A stretch of DNA of 64,000 nucleotides from Macrothele yani. Taxonomy: Eukaryota > Arthropoda > Arachnida > Araneae > Macrothelidae. Both the position numbers and the translations under genes were made by a program. Position 1 is the first letter of the stretch, and each line of letters opens with the position of its first letter. Under the pieces are notes generated by a model. That model saw only the letters and a list, made by a program, of their open reading frames with translations, was not told the origin of the DNA and did no database searches. Of the stretch, positions 1 through 10,330 are shown piece by piece. The stretch spans positions 96,576,489 to 96,640,488 of the forward strand of contig CM077025.1 of assembly GCA_039090855.1 (NCBI GenBank), written 5' to 3'.

Positions 1-90
1 GGAATTAGTGGCCCTAAATTAAGGACAGGCAACTAATTATAGCTCATTGAGTTGCTCACAGTGGTCATTAAACCTTCAATTAAAAAAAAA
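1..90 (+). repeat. 3' tail of a tRNA-derived SINE, cut by the window edge
   Basis: The sequence matches the 3' halves of the SINE copies at 31134-31362 and 48861-49084: a block reading about 'gaccctaaattagggacgg', then 'attgagttgctcac', then a short A-run. The tRNA-like head lies outside the window. The Tc1 element begins directly after the A-rich tail. Confidence 0.75.
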
Positions 91-1219
91 TGTTTTTATA
101 TATACACTGGCGGAAAGTGAAAAAAGAACACCAAGAAGGAATTGGCGGATGATCATGAAATTTGCATATGTTAATGGGGGTCGAGTTTACGTAGGTGTGA
201 TGTTAATTTCGGGACCAACCAGTGAGCGCTTACGCCACAGCACGGCATAATATGCAAATTATCGTCGGTGGTATTTAAGGAGTACGGCGAAGTGAATGTA
301 ATCAGTCGTCGGCGTACGGACACGTGCGAAGACCCTGCAGAAGCTGCAATGCCTGGACATGGAAGACGTGTACAATTTCAGCAGTTATCGGACTTTGAGC
401 GAGGTCGTCTAGTCGTACTCCACGAGGCCTGGTGGTCGTATCGTCGTATTGCGGAGCGAATTGGACGGGAAGTATCGATGGTGGTACGATGGTGGCTTAG
501 ATGGTCCGAGGAACATTCCCACACGAGAAGACGTGGAACCGGGAGTCACAGATGGACTGATGAGCGTACCGATCGATGCACATAAGAAGAGCGGCGTTGT
601 CAAGCAGAACATCCACTGCGATGCAAATCCAAGCTGTCTTTGTACCCGAGGTGACTGTGCGAACAATCCGCAACCGTCTACTGGATGCAAGACTCGTGTG
701 CCTCTGGCATGTGTACCTCTGACTCCAGCCCATCGTCAGGAACAGCTGCAGTGGTGTCGCCAACATCTGCACTGGAGAACGCAATGGGGATCTGTCGTGT
801 TCAACGATGAAAGCAGATTCTGCTTGGGAGACTCCGATGGCTGTATGCGTGTTCGCAGACGCACAGGGGAGCGTCCCCACCCTTCTTGCATCTGCCAGCG
901 ACACACAGGGCCTACACCTGGTCTCCTGGTGTGGGAAGCGATCAGCTATCACTCCCGTACACAACTAGTGTTTGTACCGGGTACGTTAAACAACATCTCC
1001 TACATCAACAACATCATTCAGCCCGTTGTTGTGCCATTTGTAAGGTCGGTCCATCGTCGTATTTTCCAGCAAGATAACGCACGCCCACACACGACACGTG
1101 CAACGCAACATGCACTTCAGGGTGTGAGACAACTTCCATGGCCTGCACCTTCACCGGATTTGTCCCCCATTGAGCACGTGTGGGATTTTATGGGACAACG
1201 ACTTATCCGGTCTCTACGA

Positions 1220-3017
1220 CAGGGCAAGATTTCATCTTTTTTGCTCACTAGCAAATTTTGCTAGTGACCAAATAGTTTGCTAGCAAAACATTTGCATGAT
1301 TAGCAAGTAAAACTAAATCACATCGTAACTTATTTTCTGATAAAGTTACACAGAAATTTAAATATGTGTACAAATATTTTGACTTACCTTTTTGAATAAT
1401 GAATAGAATCTTAGATAAGTTTAGTGACTATCTTCATTATTAATTTCTAACAAATTCTCATACCACATGAATATATTTCACTGACATTCTAATTCAAATT
1501 TCTTCCCATATGGTTTGCGCTCAGGGTGTCTGACTTTGTCATCATACCACTTTATAACTGCTGACCGTGGATTAAAAATCTCTTGTTGTGGCCCTTCTAC
1601 AGTATTTCAATTGTCATCAGAGCATTTAAAGTTTCAACAGACAAATTGTTCCTCCAATCCCCTTGTATTCTTTTTAAAAAACTGAATCCCACCTCACAAC
1701 ATGCTAAGTGGAAGTATCGCACAAATTTCTGCTAAACTTCTACACACTTCATATCTGCCAACTACCACACAATGCCGTAGTTTCTACGGAATTAGTTGTC
1801 TGATACGGAACTCACTATCAAAACTACGGATTCTACAAATTTTCATTTTGTTTCAAATTTTCTGTTTGCTATTATTTTTATGATATACACGAGATTCTTA
1901 CAGGGATTTGCGGAATACCGCTTTATTTTATTTTTTTTTTTTTTGTCATCAGTTAGATCATTCTGAAGATCGATATTTGGGAGAGGGGGGGGGTCGTCTT
2001 CCATCTGGAGACGAAATTTCGTGCTTCAAAACTTTCGAACACAGTAGTGAAACGGAGTAAGAAAATTTTGCCGTAATTGCAAATTGTTCTCCCAATGTTG
2101 TCTTTGTGTCCGCTTTTCTTGTTAAATATCATTTTATTGCATAAATGTTTGCATTTTAGCTTGAAACTGTGGAGAACAATTTGCAAAAACGGAAGTTGGC
2201 TGCTGCAAAATTTTTCTGTAATCTTCAGGCATGAGATTCTTCCGCGAATTCAAGGAATTCCGGCTTTTTTCGTTATTATTGGAATTCCGTCTTTACGAAA
2301 CTAGAAAACAAAAGGTCGACGGAATTCGGATTTTTTCCGTAATCATAATTTTTTTTTTCTCACGATGTTGCCTCTGTCAAGTATTATTGCTCATTAACAT
2401 TTTACTGGATAAATATTTGTATTTCAGCTTGAAAATACAAGGAAAATTTCCAAAACCAGAAGTCAGACGAAGCAAAAGTTTCTTCCGTAATCGTTTACCC
2501 CCTCCACGAACACGTTTCGTAAAAAAGCGTTTATCTAACTATGCCACGCAATAAAGGCGATCGCTTGACTTAGGGTACGACAGGAGTTGAGGACAAAGTT
2601 CGTGGGGCAAAAGAAGGGAGGGTGGCAGAGCAGGTGGTCAAACAACCGATCCATCCCAGAGCTCTGGGTTGCCTCAGCAACCATTGCCGACGTCACGTTC
2701 AGTTTCTGTAATAGACCAATAAGGGCACGATGGAGAGGAGTTTCAATGCGCTTCTACGACAGTTTGGAAGGGATGAAAGATATGGGGAGGATGGGTATTA
2801 AGTGTCGAAAGGAAATTGGCGAAAGAGAATCGCTGATCGTCGCTGTTTTAACAAGTGATAATAGAAACTGTTATGTAAACTTCGTGGATTAATAATGATT
2901 TTTGGTTACTTTAAATAAAGAAATTACCTTACTAGCAATATTTGCTACTGCGATTTTTTTTCACTAGCAAATTTGATTTTTCACTAGCTATTTGCTAATC
3001 GATCAAATCGCGCCCTG
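1220..3017. mobile_element. Non-autonomous hAT-like element inserted in the Tc1 transposase
   Basis: The ends are inverted repeats: CAGGGCAAGATTT at 1220 and, on the minus strand, CAGGGCGCGATTT from 3017. The flanking octamers ctctacga (1212-1219) and ctccacga (3018-3025) match at 7 of 8 positions. CAGGG ends with an 8-bp duplication are the hAT signature. No transposase frame is recognisable inside. The interior has subterminal 'actagcaaattt' motifs near both ends and a tandem-repeat block at 1960-2560. Confidence 0.75.
1960..2560. repeat. Degenerate tandem repeat block related to 13796-13980 and 60660-61395
   Basis: Similar sentences recur about 275 bp apart: a 'atgttg(t/c)ctctgt' stretch at about 2095 and 2365, 'tttcagcttgaaa' at about 2155 and 2424, and 'gagattcttccgcgaattc' at 2231. 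The same sentences occur in the other two blocks. It is noncoding; the short frames here are not conserved between units. Confidence 0.6.
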
Positions 3018-3334
3018 CTCCACGACCATCCCTGATTTACGCGTTCAGGTTGAGGTTGCTTGGAACTCAATACCCAAAACTTACATCCAACATCTGTACG
3101 ACAGACACCATGCCAGAATTGCACAGTGTGACGCAGTACATGGCGGTTCAACCTCGTACTAACCATGTTACATGGAAATGTTATTTTTCAGTTTACCTGC
3201 AAATACAGCTGTATTTTGCCATAATGTTTTGATCACGTTATCCTCTATATTCCGTCATTATGCTGTATAAATTTCGTTGGTATCAGACTTCTCCTTTTTG
3301 GTGTTCTTTTTCACTTTCCGCCAGTGTATAATCA

Positions 3335-3750
3335 AAATTTAACTCCTAACCAACGAACAACTCCCCAAGGAAATCCCCGAACCATAAACTAACGAACGTA
3401 ACCCAAAACACATATTATTACAAATATACGCATAAAAATAGTCAGAATGGAAATACAATGATAGCAAACACACTAGGTCGGAAATCGGGAATCACTCATC
3501 AGGGAAAGACTCCCCTGGTCCTGGTTTCATACCCTGGTTCAGGTTTTCATACCCTGGATCAGGTTTCAGGGTTGTCTTTCCCTGATGAGTGACTCCGGTT
3601 TCCGACCTTATGTGTTTGCTATCATTGTATTTCTATTATGGCTATTTTTATGTGTATATTTGTAACAAAATGTGTTTTGGGTTACGTTTGCTAGTTTATG
3701 GGGGTTCGGGGTTTCCTCGGGGAGTTATTCGTTGGTTGTGAGTTAAATTT
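3335..3750. repeat. Foldback (palindromic) element
   Basis: The left arm, about 3335-3510, is repeated as its reverse complement at about 3574-3750, leaving a loop of some 60 bp. The loop contains short direct repeats of 'taccctgg(t/a)tcaggtt'. The arms match over about 175 bp with few changes. It abuts the TA at the end of the Tc1 element. No coding sequence is seen. Confidence 0.85.
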
Positions 3751-3849
3751 GTTTATATGTACTCTACCCGTGGTTCTTGCAGCTAGGCGCAGTTCCCTGG
3801 TGAGTTGTGCAACTTCAGAGTACACGTTTTTAAGTATATTTACTTATAT

Positions 3850-6280
3850 ATCATCATCATTGTCAACCATTATCAATCCACTGCTGGATAAAGGTCTCTC
3901 CAAGCCTCTTCCACAACAGTCTGTCTTGTGCCAGTCTCCTCCATGTTACTCCCGCATACTTTTGAATTTCATCCACCCATCTGCCATGTGGTCTTCTTCT
4001 GGATCTTTTGCTGTCCCTTGGAATCCAGTCTAAAATTTCGACTGTCCATCGATGGTCTGTCCTTCTGGCAGTACCTCTAGCCCATTGCCATTTCAGGGAT
4101 TTTACTCTGATCATGATATCTTCCACTCTTGTCATTTTTAATGTTCCATGAGTTCCTCTTCTTATCTCTCCTGGTTACACCAAGCATGCACCTCTCCATG
4201 CTTGTTTGAGTTGTCTGCAGCCTTTGGATGTCTCTTTTTGTTAAGGTTCATGTCTCTGCACCATACGTAAGCACTGGAAGGAGGCATTGATCAAACACTT
4301 TTCTTTTAAAATATAATGGCATATTGCTCTTGAAAATTATGCTGTTTCTTCCAAAAGCTCTCCAGGTAAGTTTTATATGCCGATTAATTTCTTCATCAAT
4401 GTGACCCTCACTTGATATCTGATGTCCAACATAAACGTACGTGTCTGTTATCTCCAGCTTTTCTCCATCAATAGATAAATCTTAATTTCTCTTCATTTCT
4501 TGTAAAAGCATTGAACATCACTGTTGTCTTCTGAAAGTTCATTTTTAATCCCACTTCTTTACTCTTGTCATCAAGTTCCTGGATCATACTCTGCAGCTCT
4601 GATGGGGTAGTTGCAAAAATGACTACGTCATCAGCAAAACGAAGGCGAGTTAGATAATCTCCATTAATCTTTATTCCTTTGTTTTCCCAGTTCAGTGATT
4701 GAAAGACATTTTCCAATGTGGCATTAAAGAGCTTCGGAGATATGGTGTCACCTTGTCTCACTCCCTTTCCAATTTTTATGTGTACTGTATTCTCAAACAG
4801 CCGAATCTTTGCACTTGCATTTTCATAGATGTTATTAATAATATTAATGTATGCATCTTCTACACCACAGGATTTCAAAGCCATTGTAACTGCTGATGGT
4901 TTCACTGAATCAAAGGCCTTTTCATAATCGACAAAAGCCATGCACAATGGAAGTTCATATTCCCTCGCTCTTTCAATTGGTTCTCTCAGTACGTGGATAT
5001 GATCTGTAGTGCTGTAGCCACTCCTGAATCCAGCTTGTTCTCTCAGTTGAGCCATGTCCAGTGTTACCTTCAAGCAGTGTGAAAGAACTTTAGTGAAGAT
5101 TTTATAAACCACTGATAGGTCTGTAGTTCTTGAGATCCTCAATGTCACCTTTTTTAGGTAGCAGAATCATGGTAGCGTTGTTCCAATCCTCAGGAATCTT
5201 CTCTTCATTAATGCATCGAGTGAAAACTTGGGCGAGTACTGTTTCAATTTCTCCACTTGCTTCTTGTATGATGTGTACAGTAATTCCATCTTCTCCTGGA
5301 GCTTTTCTCCACTTCATGTTCTATTCTTGATTGCATGTGCAACTTCTGCTGGGAGGACTGGAAGAACTCTGGTACCTTTCATGATGTCTGGAGTACATGT
5401 ATCATCCCTTTCATATAATTTGGAATAGAAATCTTTCACTCTTGTCAAAATTTCACCTCTGTTTCTTGTTACAGAACCATCTTCTTTTCTCAGTGCCATA
5501 ATCTGTTTTCTTCCCTTTCTGAGATGTCCCTTTGCTATTTTTAGGCTTTGGTTGTTTTCAATTGTTTTCCTCACTAGTTCACAGTTGAATTTCCTTACGT
5601 CTTCAGTAATACTTTTTCGTACTGTCTTGCATAGCTCTATATATTCCACTTTGGAAGTCGCATCTTCTTTAGTTGTCCTCATCTCTCTTCTTTTTTGCAT
5701 CAACATTTTGTTTTTTTCTGATAATTTGTTCTCATGCAACTTGTTCTTAGACCCAGCTAATCTTGTTGCTGTTTCCATAAGAGCTTTGGTTACTTTTCTG
5801 TTAACTTCAGAGATGTCCACTTCTTCGGATGTTAGACCTTCTAGAGCAGAGAATCTGATCCTTACTTCCAATTTGAAGGTATTCTGATGCTTTTTAAGGT
5901 TGGTCACGTCAATACACTTTGTTTGTCTTATGAGCTTGCCTCGCTCAAGTTTAGCATTGAGGTGCATCTTACATCTTACCATTCTATGGTCACTACCTGT
6001 GTTGAACTTGTTTAGCACACTGCAGACTTCCATGACAAATTTCTTGTTACATATAATAAAATCAATTTCACTTGTCCATCCATTGGGATGCATGGCTCCA
6101 TGTCCATTTCCTTTGCGGCTTTTTCTGGAAAAAGGAGTTCATGATGAAAAACCCTTCTGCCTCTGCAAACTCAACGAGAGTATTTCCACGCTGGTTTCTG
6201 TTGCCGTGACCGAATTTAATTACTGCAGTTTCATTCTGTTGCTGTTGCCCTATTTTTGCATTGAAATCTCCCATAATTAT
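3850..6280 (-). mobile_element. RTE-like non-LTR retrotransposon, copy 1 (5' truncated)
   Basis: This is one of three closely related minus-strand copies (others at 22618-25805 and 50713-53553). On the minus strand it ends in an (ATG)n-type microsatellite at about 3850-3860, the kind of simple-repeat 3' end typical of RTE-like LINEs, not poly(A). Its 5' end is lost within the endonuclease domain at about 6280, where an AT microsatellite begins. Confidence 0.9.
3863..6274 (-). pseudogene. RTE-like endonuclease/reverse transcriptase polyprotein, copy 1
   Basis: The protein nicks target DNA and copies the element RNA into it. Read on the minus strand: 6274-6068 holds the endonuclease phosphate-binding motif GDFNAKIG; 6093-5314 holds SEIDFI, GSDHRMV and the linker; 5317-5102 and 5148-4468 hold the reverse transcriptase, with APGEDGI, GFRSGYSTTDHI, AFVDYEKAFDSV, GVRQGDTISPKLF and the catalytic RFADDVVIF; 4135-3863 holds the C-terminal region. 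At least four frame breaks separate these pieces, so no intact protein can be made. The catalytic FADD motif itself is preserved. Compared with copy 3, the first half of the endonuclease is missing. Confidence 0.88.
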
Positions 6281-7319
6281 ATATATATATATATTGCATA
6301 AAACATGTGCATCTGACTAGTAAACATTTACCAAACTTTCTACTTATGAGTAACTTACAAACTACTTCTGTGAAGGATTCTGTCGTGGCACTATGTATGT
6401 AATCAGGGGTGTATTTAGATGGAGTGCCAAAAGTGTCCTTTTTATTGTTATTATTATTTTTTTTTGTTAAAATGTGATTTATTTGGAAAAAAAATGCTTT
6501 AATTGTAAAGCTGCCATTTTTGTTATAAATACTGTAATTTTTGGCACATAATCTGCTGATTATCTGTTGTTGAAAGTTGAGATTTTCTCTGCTGTGGATA
6601 ATGCAGTGCCTTTTTTTTTTATTCAGCATTTTTCTCTGTGGATTATATGCTGGAAATTATGGTACTTCTTTAAGAATAATAAAAAAAACAAAAATAAAAT
6701 CTCAATAAGAAGAGTTAATTCACTTAAGGCACCCAGATATATTCCTTTGGTTCTAGTTCCACTTGAAGAAATTTTGTTTAATCTTCCTTCCCCTGAGTTC
6801 TTTTTGATTTTTACAGACGTTTGTAAGCAAGAAGAGTTGTGAGCCCCTTTCCTTCTCACAGAAAAAGAGGATATTTTTTTCTTTTCTGATATTTAACTCA
6901 ATGGTCTAATTATGTTATTAAAATAATTTTCATTAAAACTGGCACTTCATGCATATATTGTTTTTTTAACCCCTAATGCGCAAGTTCAGAAAATTTCAAG
7001 TAAAAACTTTTTCCAGAGTTATTTTTAGATGAGCAGAGCAATGTTAATGATGTCCCTACATCATAGCAATGTGCATTTCATTCTTGTTTCTTAGATAATC
7101 TCGAGTATTTATAAGCCATGAAGTATGTACTCAAGTCATGGTAACCTGAGGTGCTTGTCTTGTGCCTTGCAAAATTTTCTGTTGAAATATTTTCAAGTAC
7201 AACTTTGGACAAATATTCTGGCTATCACCAATTAAAGAGTGTAGTCATATCTCAGGAAAACTGAATGCAAAAGAGTACCTTATGAACTTCATAGGGAGCA
7301 GTTATCCCATTTTATGAGT
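6281..7319. other. No gene seen; AT-rich spacer
   Basis: An AT microsatellite lies at about 6279-6295, followed by AT-rich sequence with long T and A runs. The short open frames at 6231-6860 are low-complexity and I do not regard them as genes. Confidence 0.6.
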
Positions 7320-7740
7320 ACAGTGAAACCTCTGTTAATGGGCACCAGAGTAGCAGAATGTACGCGTACGCTGTACGCGCATAGTTTCCAAATTATTAGC
7401 AGATTTTGCAGATAGCTTTTGCTTGTAAATTAAAAAAAATGCTGTTAACAGCGATTAAAACACTCAAGACATCACTCAGATTAAAATTCTTAATTCTATT
7501 TTTACTTGAAAAATGCTCAATTATTTTTAACATCTTCTGAGTTTCTTTGTTTTTACAGATGTTTCTGGCCTCTAGATTTTATCAAGGCCTGTTCTTAGTG
7601 TATATAGGAACTGTATCAGAAGTTTCATTTACACAGAAATAATTTAAATTTTATTGCCAGGTTTCTCTTCTAGTTGCCAGCCATTAAAATAAATCTTTTC
7701 CTTATGTATTTTATGATTTTTGAATTAAATTAAAAACACT
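7320..7740 (-). repeat. Dispersed repeat with hammerhead-like hairpin; second copy at 53930-54370
   Basis: The reverse complement of this block matches 53930-54370 over about 400 bp. Shared landmarks are 'gagaaacctggcaataaaat', 'gaacaggccttgataaaatc', 'gaggccagaaac' and a region rich in 'gtacgcgtacg'. The hairpin GGCC...GGCC followed by AGAAAC (minus strand, about 7592-7561) resembles a decayed hammerhead. The end near 7320 begins CAGTGAAACCTCTGTTAATG, resembling pogo/Tigger-type ends. Confidence 0.65.
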
Positions 7741-7834
7741 ATTTATAATTATTATTCCAGTGAGATGAAGCCTTCATAGCATGATAATATTTTTCTTATT
7801 AATGCCTGTACTTAGAAAATAAAGATTTTATAAA

Positions 7835-7897
7835 GCACAACAACGCATGAGATCTTTCAAAGCACCAAGTGCTCCATCATCAGGTACTTCAATAATA
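7835..7897 (-). ncRNA. Degenerate hammerhead-ribozyme-like motif
   Basis: On the minus strand, CTGATGA (7883-7877) is followed by one unpaired T, a 7-bp hairpin (GGAGCAC / GTGCTTT with two G-U pairs, loop TTG) and then GAAA (7858-7855). This is the hammerhead core in the right order, with the same extra T seen in the motif at 45967-46015. I could not find a good cleavage-site helix or helix I partner, so it is probably inactive. Confidence 0.4.
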
Positions 7898-8616
7898 CAT
7901 AACCAAGATAAATAAAAAACAATGGATAAATTTTTTTTATAATTTTTTAAGTTTCATTTGATAAAAAAAATTATAATATTTGAAGCTTCGTTAATGGAAC
8001 TACTTTTCTGGATATAAAAATTTGCTTTAGTCCTCTCTTGTTTTTATGATGTTCAGTGTCCAGTATTTTAATATTTTGCCATGAAAGCCCATTTCACACA
8101 CATTGACTACACATTCAATTTTAATGTACATATTTTGTCCTCATTGGAATCAGTAATTTTTCTAATAATTATTTGTTTTATTAATTTTTCTTTAAATTAT
8201 ATCATTCTATTATCGTGTTTCACGCTTCATGGGTTTGCAGCACGTTTTCTGTTTCAATGGTTGTGTACTCATACATTTTATTTTTAGGCACCTCTGAACA
8301 ACAGCAAGTTTTGGTTGGTACAGTACAGTTGTGGTAGGATTAACATCATTGATAGCCTCTGAACAGTAGAATCTGTTAACAGTGGTCAGTGAACACTAAT
8401 CTGTCTGGATGAAGGTTGAATAAACACCTTTGCCCCTTGGATTTTACTTAGCTCCTTTGGTACTTTTGCAGGTGAATAAGATGTGGACAAAGAATGTTGC
8501 AAAAACAACTGTACCTTAAGCAAGTTGGGTCACATTTTGGCAAGTACAACTGCTTGCTTAATTTGAAAGAAATAAGTTTAGTTAATTACTGATAATTACT
8601 AATGGTTTTCTATTGG

Positions 8617-8831
8617 TGCAGGAGTCAGACAAGGTTGTGTAATGTCACCATGGCTGTTTAATATATTTATGGATGCGTGATGCCAAAATAGATAATACTG
8701 GTTTATGTCTTGGTGATATCCGTGTGTGCAGATTGCTGTATGCTGATGACACTGTCCTGTTGGCAGAGAGCAAAAGCGAGTTGCAGAGTATGTTGTCCCG
8801 GATGTATGAAGTTTGCATGAAATTCAAACTG

Positions 8832-8881
<50 letters not shown>

Positions 8882-9510
8882 TTAATAAGGGAAAAACCAA
8901 AGTTATGGTTTTTGAGAGAGGAACTGGTAGTACTGAATGTAATATAAGTCTAAATGGCACAGTGATTGACCAGGTGAATGAGTTTATGTATTTATGAAGC
9001 ATGTTTGACAGAGAGAGAACAAATTGGATGGTGAAATTAGTAGGCGAGTAAATTCTTCATTGAAAGTCATAGAAGTCATAGCGGCTTTGGGAGGTGTTCA
9101 CAGGAATGATTGGTTCTCAAGAGTCCCGCATGGCTGTGTATGAGAGTGTAATTGTTCCTATTCTGATGTATGGCAGTGAAACCTGGGTACTGCAGAAGAA
9201 ACATAGGAGTCGTTTGTGTGCTGGAGAAATGTACTACTTACGGGGTGTTTGTGGCAAGACATTATCTGATTGTGTGAGGAATGAAGATGTGTTGCAGTTG
9301 TGTAATATGAAGCAAAATGTTAGCAAGGTGGAGACTAATATGCTTCGGTGGTTTGGGCATGTTGGAAGAATGAGTGATGAGATGCTTACTAAGAAAATAT
9401 TTTTAGCCCAAGTGGCAAGAAGGAAAGGCAGAGGAAGGCCAAGGAAATCGTGGGAGGATCAGATTCAGCAGTGCCTGCATGAAAAAAAAGATTATGAGTA
9501 TGAAGTGTAG
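8617..9510 (+). pseudogene. LINE reverse transcriptase C-terminal half, copy A
   Basis: The reading frame starts within GVRQGCVMSPWLFNIFM, then breaks at about 8670. At 8673-8885 it reads RVCRLLYADDTVLLAES, including the YADD catalytic box. The (TA)n expansion then disrupts the frame. At 9094-9510 the C-terminal region is open: ESRMAVYESVIVPILMYGSE, then MLRWFGHVGRMSDEML and RKGRGRPRKSWEDQI. The upstream reverse transcriptase and all of the endonuclease are absent, so this is a dead, truncated copy. Confidence 0.82.
8835..8876. repeat. (TA)n microsatellite inside LINE copy A
   Basis: About 20 uninterrupted TA units lie between 'aaactgatta' and 'attattaataaggg'. Copy B reads directly through this point as 'aaactgattattaataaggg', so the array expanded after this copy inserted. 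Confidence 0.9.
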
Positions 9511-9989
9511 AAGGTCTTGTGTACGGCTTGTGATGGATATCAGTGAAGTCCGAGTTGTATGTCAAGATCGCTGTAAATGGAAATGTTTGATACAGCAACA
9601 GTAAGGAAAAATTATCTAGTAGTTTATATTTCTTTGTGGAGCTAACCTCTGAATCTCAGAGAACAGCTTAGTGATATGTATGTATGCATGGTAATTATTT
9701 AAGATGAGTTCCATCTCTCGTGTGTACCACAGTTCCCCATACTGAGGCGAGCGGTTTGTCTCTGAATTCTGTTACTGCTTTCCCATGCATGGTTGCCTAA
9801 AATGCAGTTACACTTCTCTGTCACTAAATTTTTTTTCTCATAGGGTACCATAACCTTAATTCAGCTTACTGTTCCTAAGGGCCATTCAAGACCATGGATC
9901 AAATGATGCTTTCCTAAAATCATCTACAATATTATACAATTTGAAGTATTTATTCCGTATTGAATGGTGTAACAATTTATAAAACAAAA

Positions 9990-10060
9990 CATACAACGAC
10001 TAAGTGCCGAGCTTTCACACTCCAAACGGGAGGCTTTTTCAAGGCCACTGAACACAAGAA
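9990..10060 (-). ncRNA. Degenerate hammerhead-like hairpin
   Basis: On the minus strand the region reads CCTTGAAAAAGCCTCC, a loop CGTTT, GGAG, then GTGTGAAAGCTCGGC. The layout (CUGANGA-like stretch, hairpin, GAAA) matches the other hammerhead-like motifs in the window but the core has changed. It is followed on the minus strand by sequence ending in 'aataaatacttc', resembling the tail downstream of the 45967 ribozyme. Confidence 0.3.
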
Positions 10061-10330
10061 TAATTTCGGGAATGATGATAATTTGAAATCTTGGAGCACG
10101 TATCTACTACGTGTCTAGGCAATATTGCATCTTGCGGAAGGTGGTGTCTCTGTATGTTTAATATGAACAATTAAACATATCTACAATATGTTTAATTGTT
10201 CAAGTTTAGCTGGATGTCGTCCACTTCTAGTGAGCAAATAGGTGGAGATAATGAGAAAAATTCATGCAAACTGTTCAGATCATTATTTTGCTGGTTCAAA
10301 AATTCAACTGCAAACAACAATCGGTTATAC

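Larger units (their letters stand above)
349..3162 (+). pseudogene. Tc1-family transposase, frameshifted and interrupted
   Basis: A Tc1 transposase cuts and pastes its element through an N-terminal helix-turn-helix DNA-binding region and a DDE catalytic core. The N-terminal region reads from the ATG at 349 (LSDFERGRLVVLHEAWWSYR) and then loses frame at about 530-600. The core reopens at about 700 with the first aspartate in FNDESRF, the second in FQQDNARPH, and the glutamate in LSPIEHVWD. I count 33 residues between the last two catalytic residues, one fewer than the usual 34. The reading frame is cut at 1219 by the hAT-like insertion. The C-terminus resumes at about 3028 (IPDLRVQVEVAWNSIPK) and ends with GGSTSY and a stop at 3162. 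The gene is dead because of the frameshifts and the insertion. Confidence 0.85.
103..3328 (+). mobile_element. Tc1-like DNA transposon, split by a hAT-like insertion
   Basis: Both ends carry the same terminal inverted repeat of about 38 bp, starting TACACTGGCGGAAAGTGAAA. It reads inward from 103 and, on the minus strand, from 3328. TA dinucleotides at 101-102 and 3329-3330 fit the TA target duplication of this superfamily. Without the 1.8-kb insertion at 1220-3017 the element would be about 1.4 kb, the usual Tc1 size. It encodes one broken transposase and sits directly against a SINE tail on its left and a foldback element on its right. Confidence 0.9.
8600..9695 (+). mobile_element. Second LINE family, copy A (5' truncated)
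   Basis: This is a plus-strand LINE whose 3' end runs into 'gatatgtatgtatgcatgg', a short (TATG)n tail. It shares about 1 kb with copy B (21520-22617), is a different family from the RTE-like copies, and starts abruptly inside the reverse transcriptase. A (TA)n microsatellite at about 8835-8876 interrupts the coding region; copy B lacks it. Confidence 0.85.

Noticed and set aside
10160..10202. Hairpin 'gaacaattaaacatat...atatgtttaattgttc' as a terminator
   Set aside because: Rho-independent terminators do not apply in an animal genome; it is better seen as a tiny palindrome.
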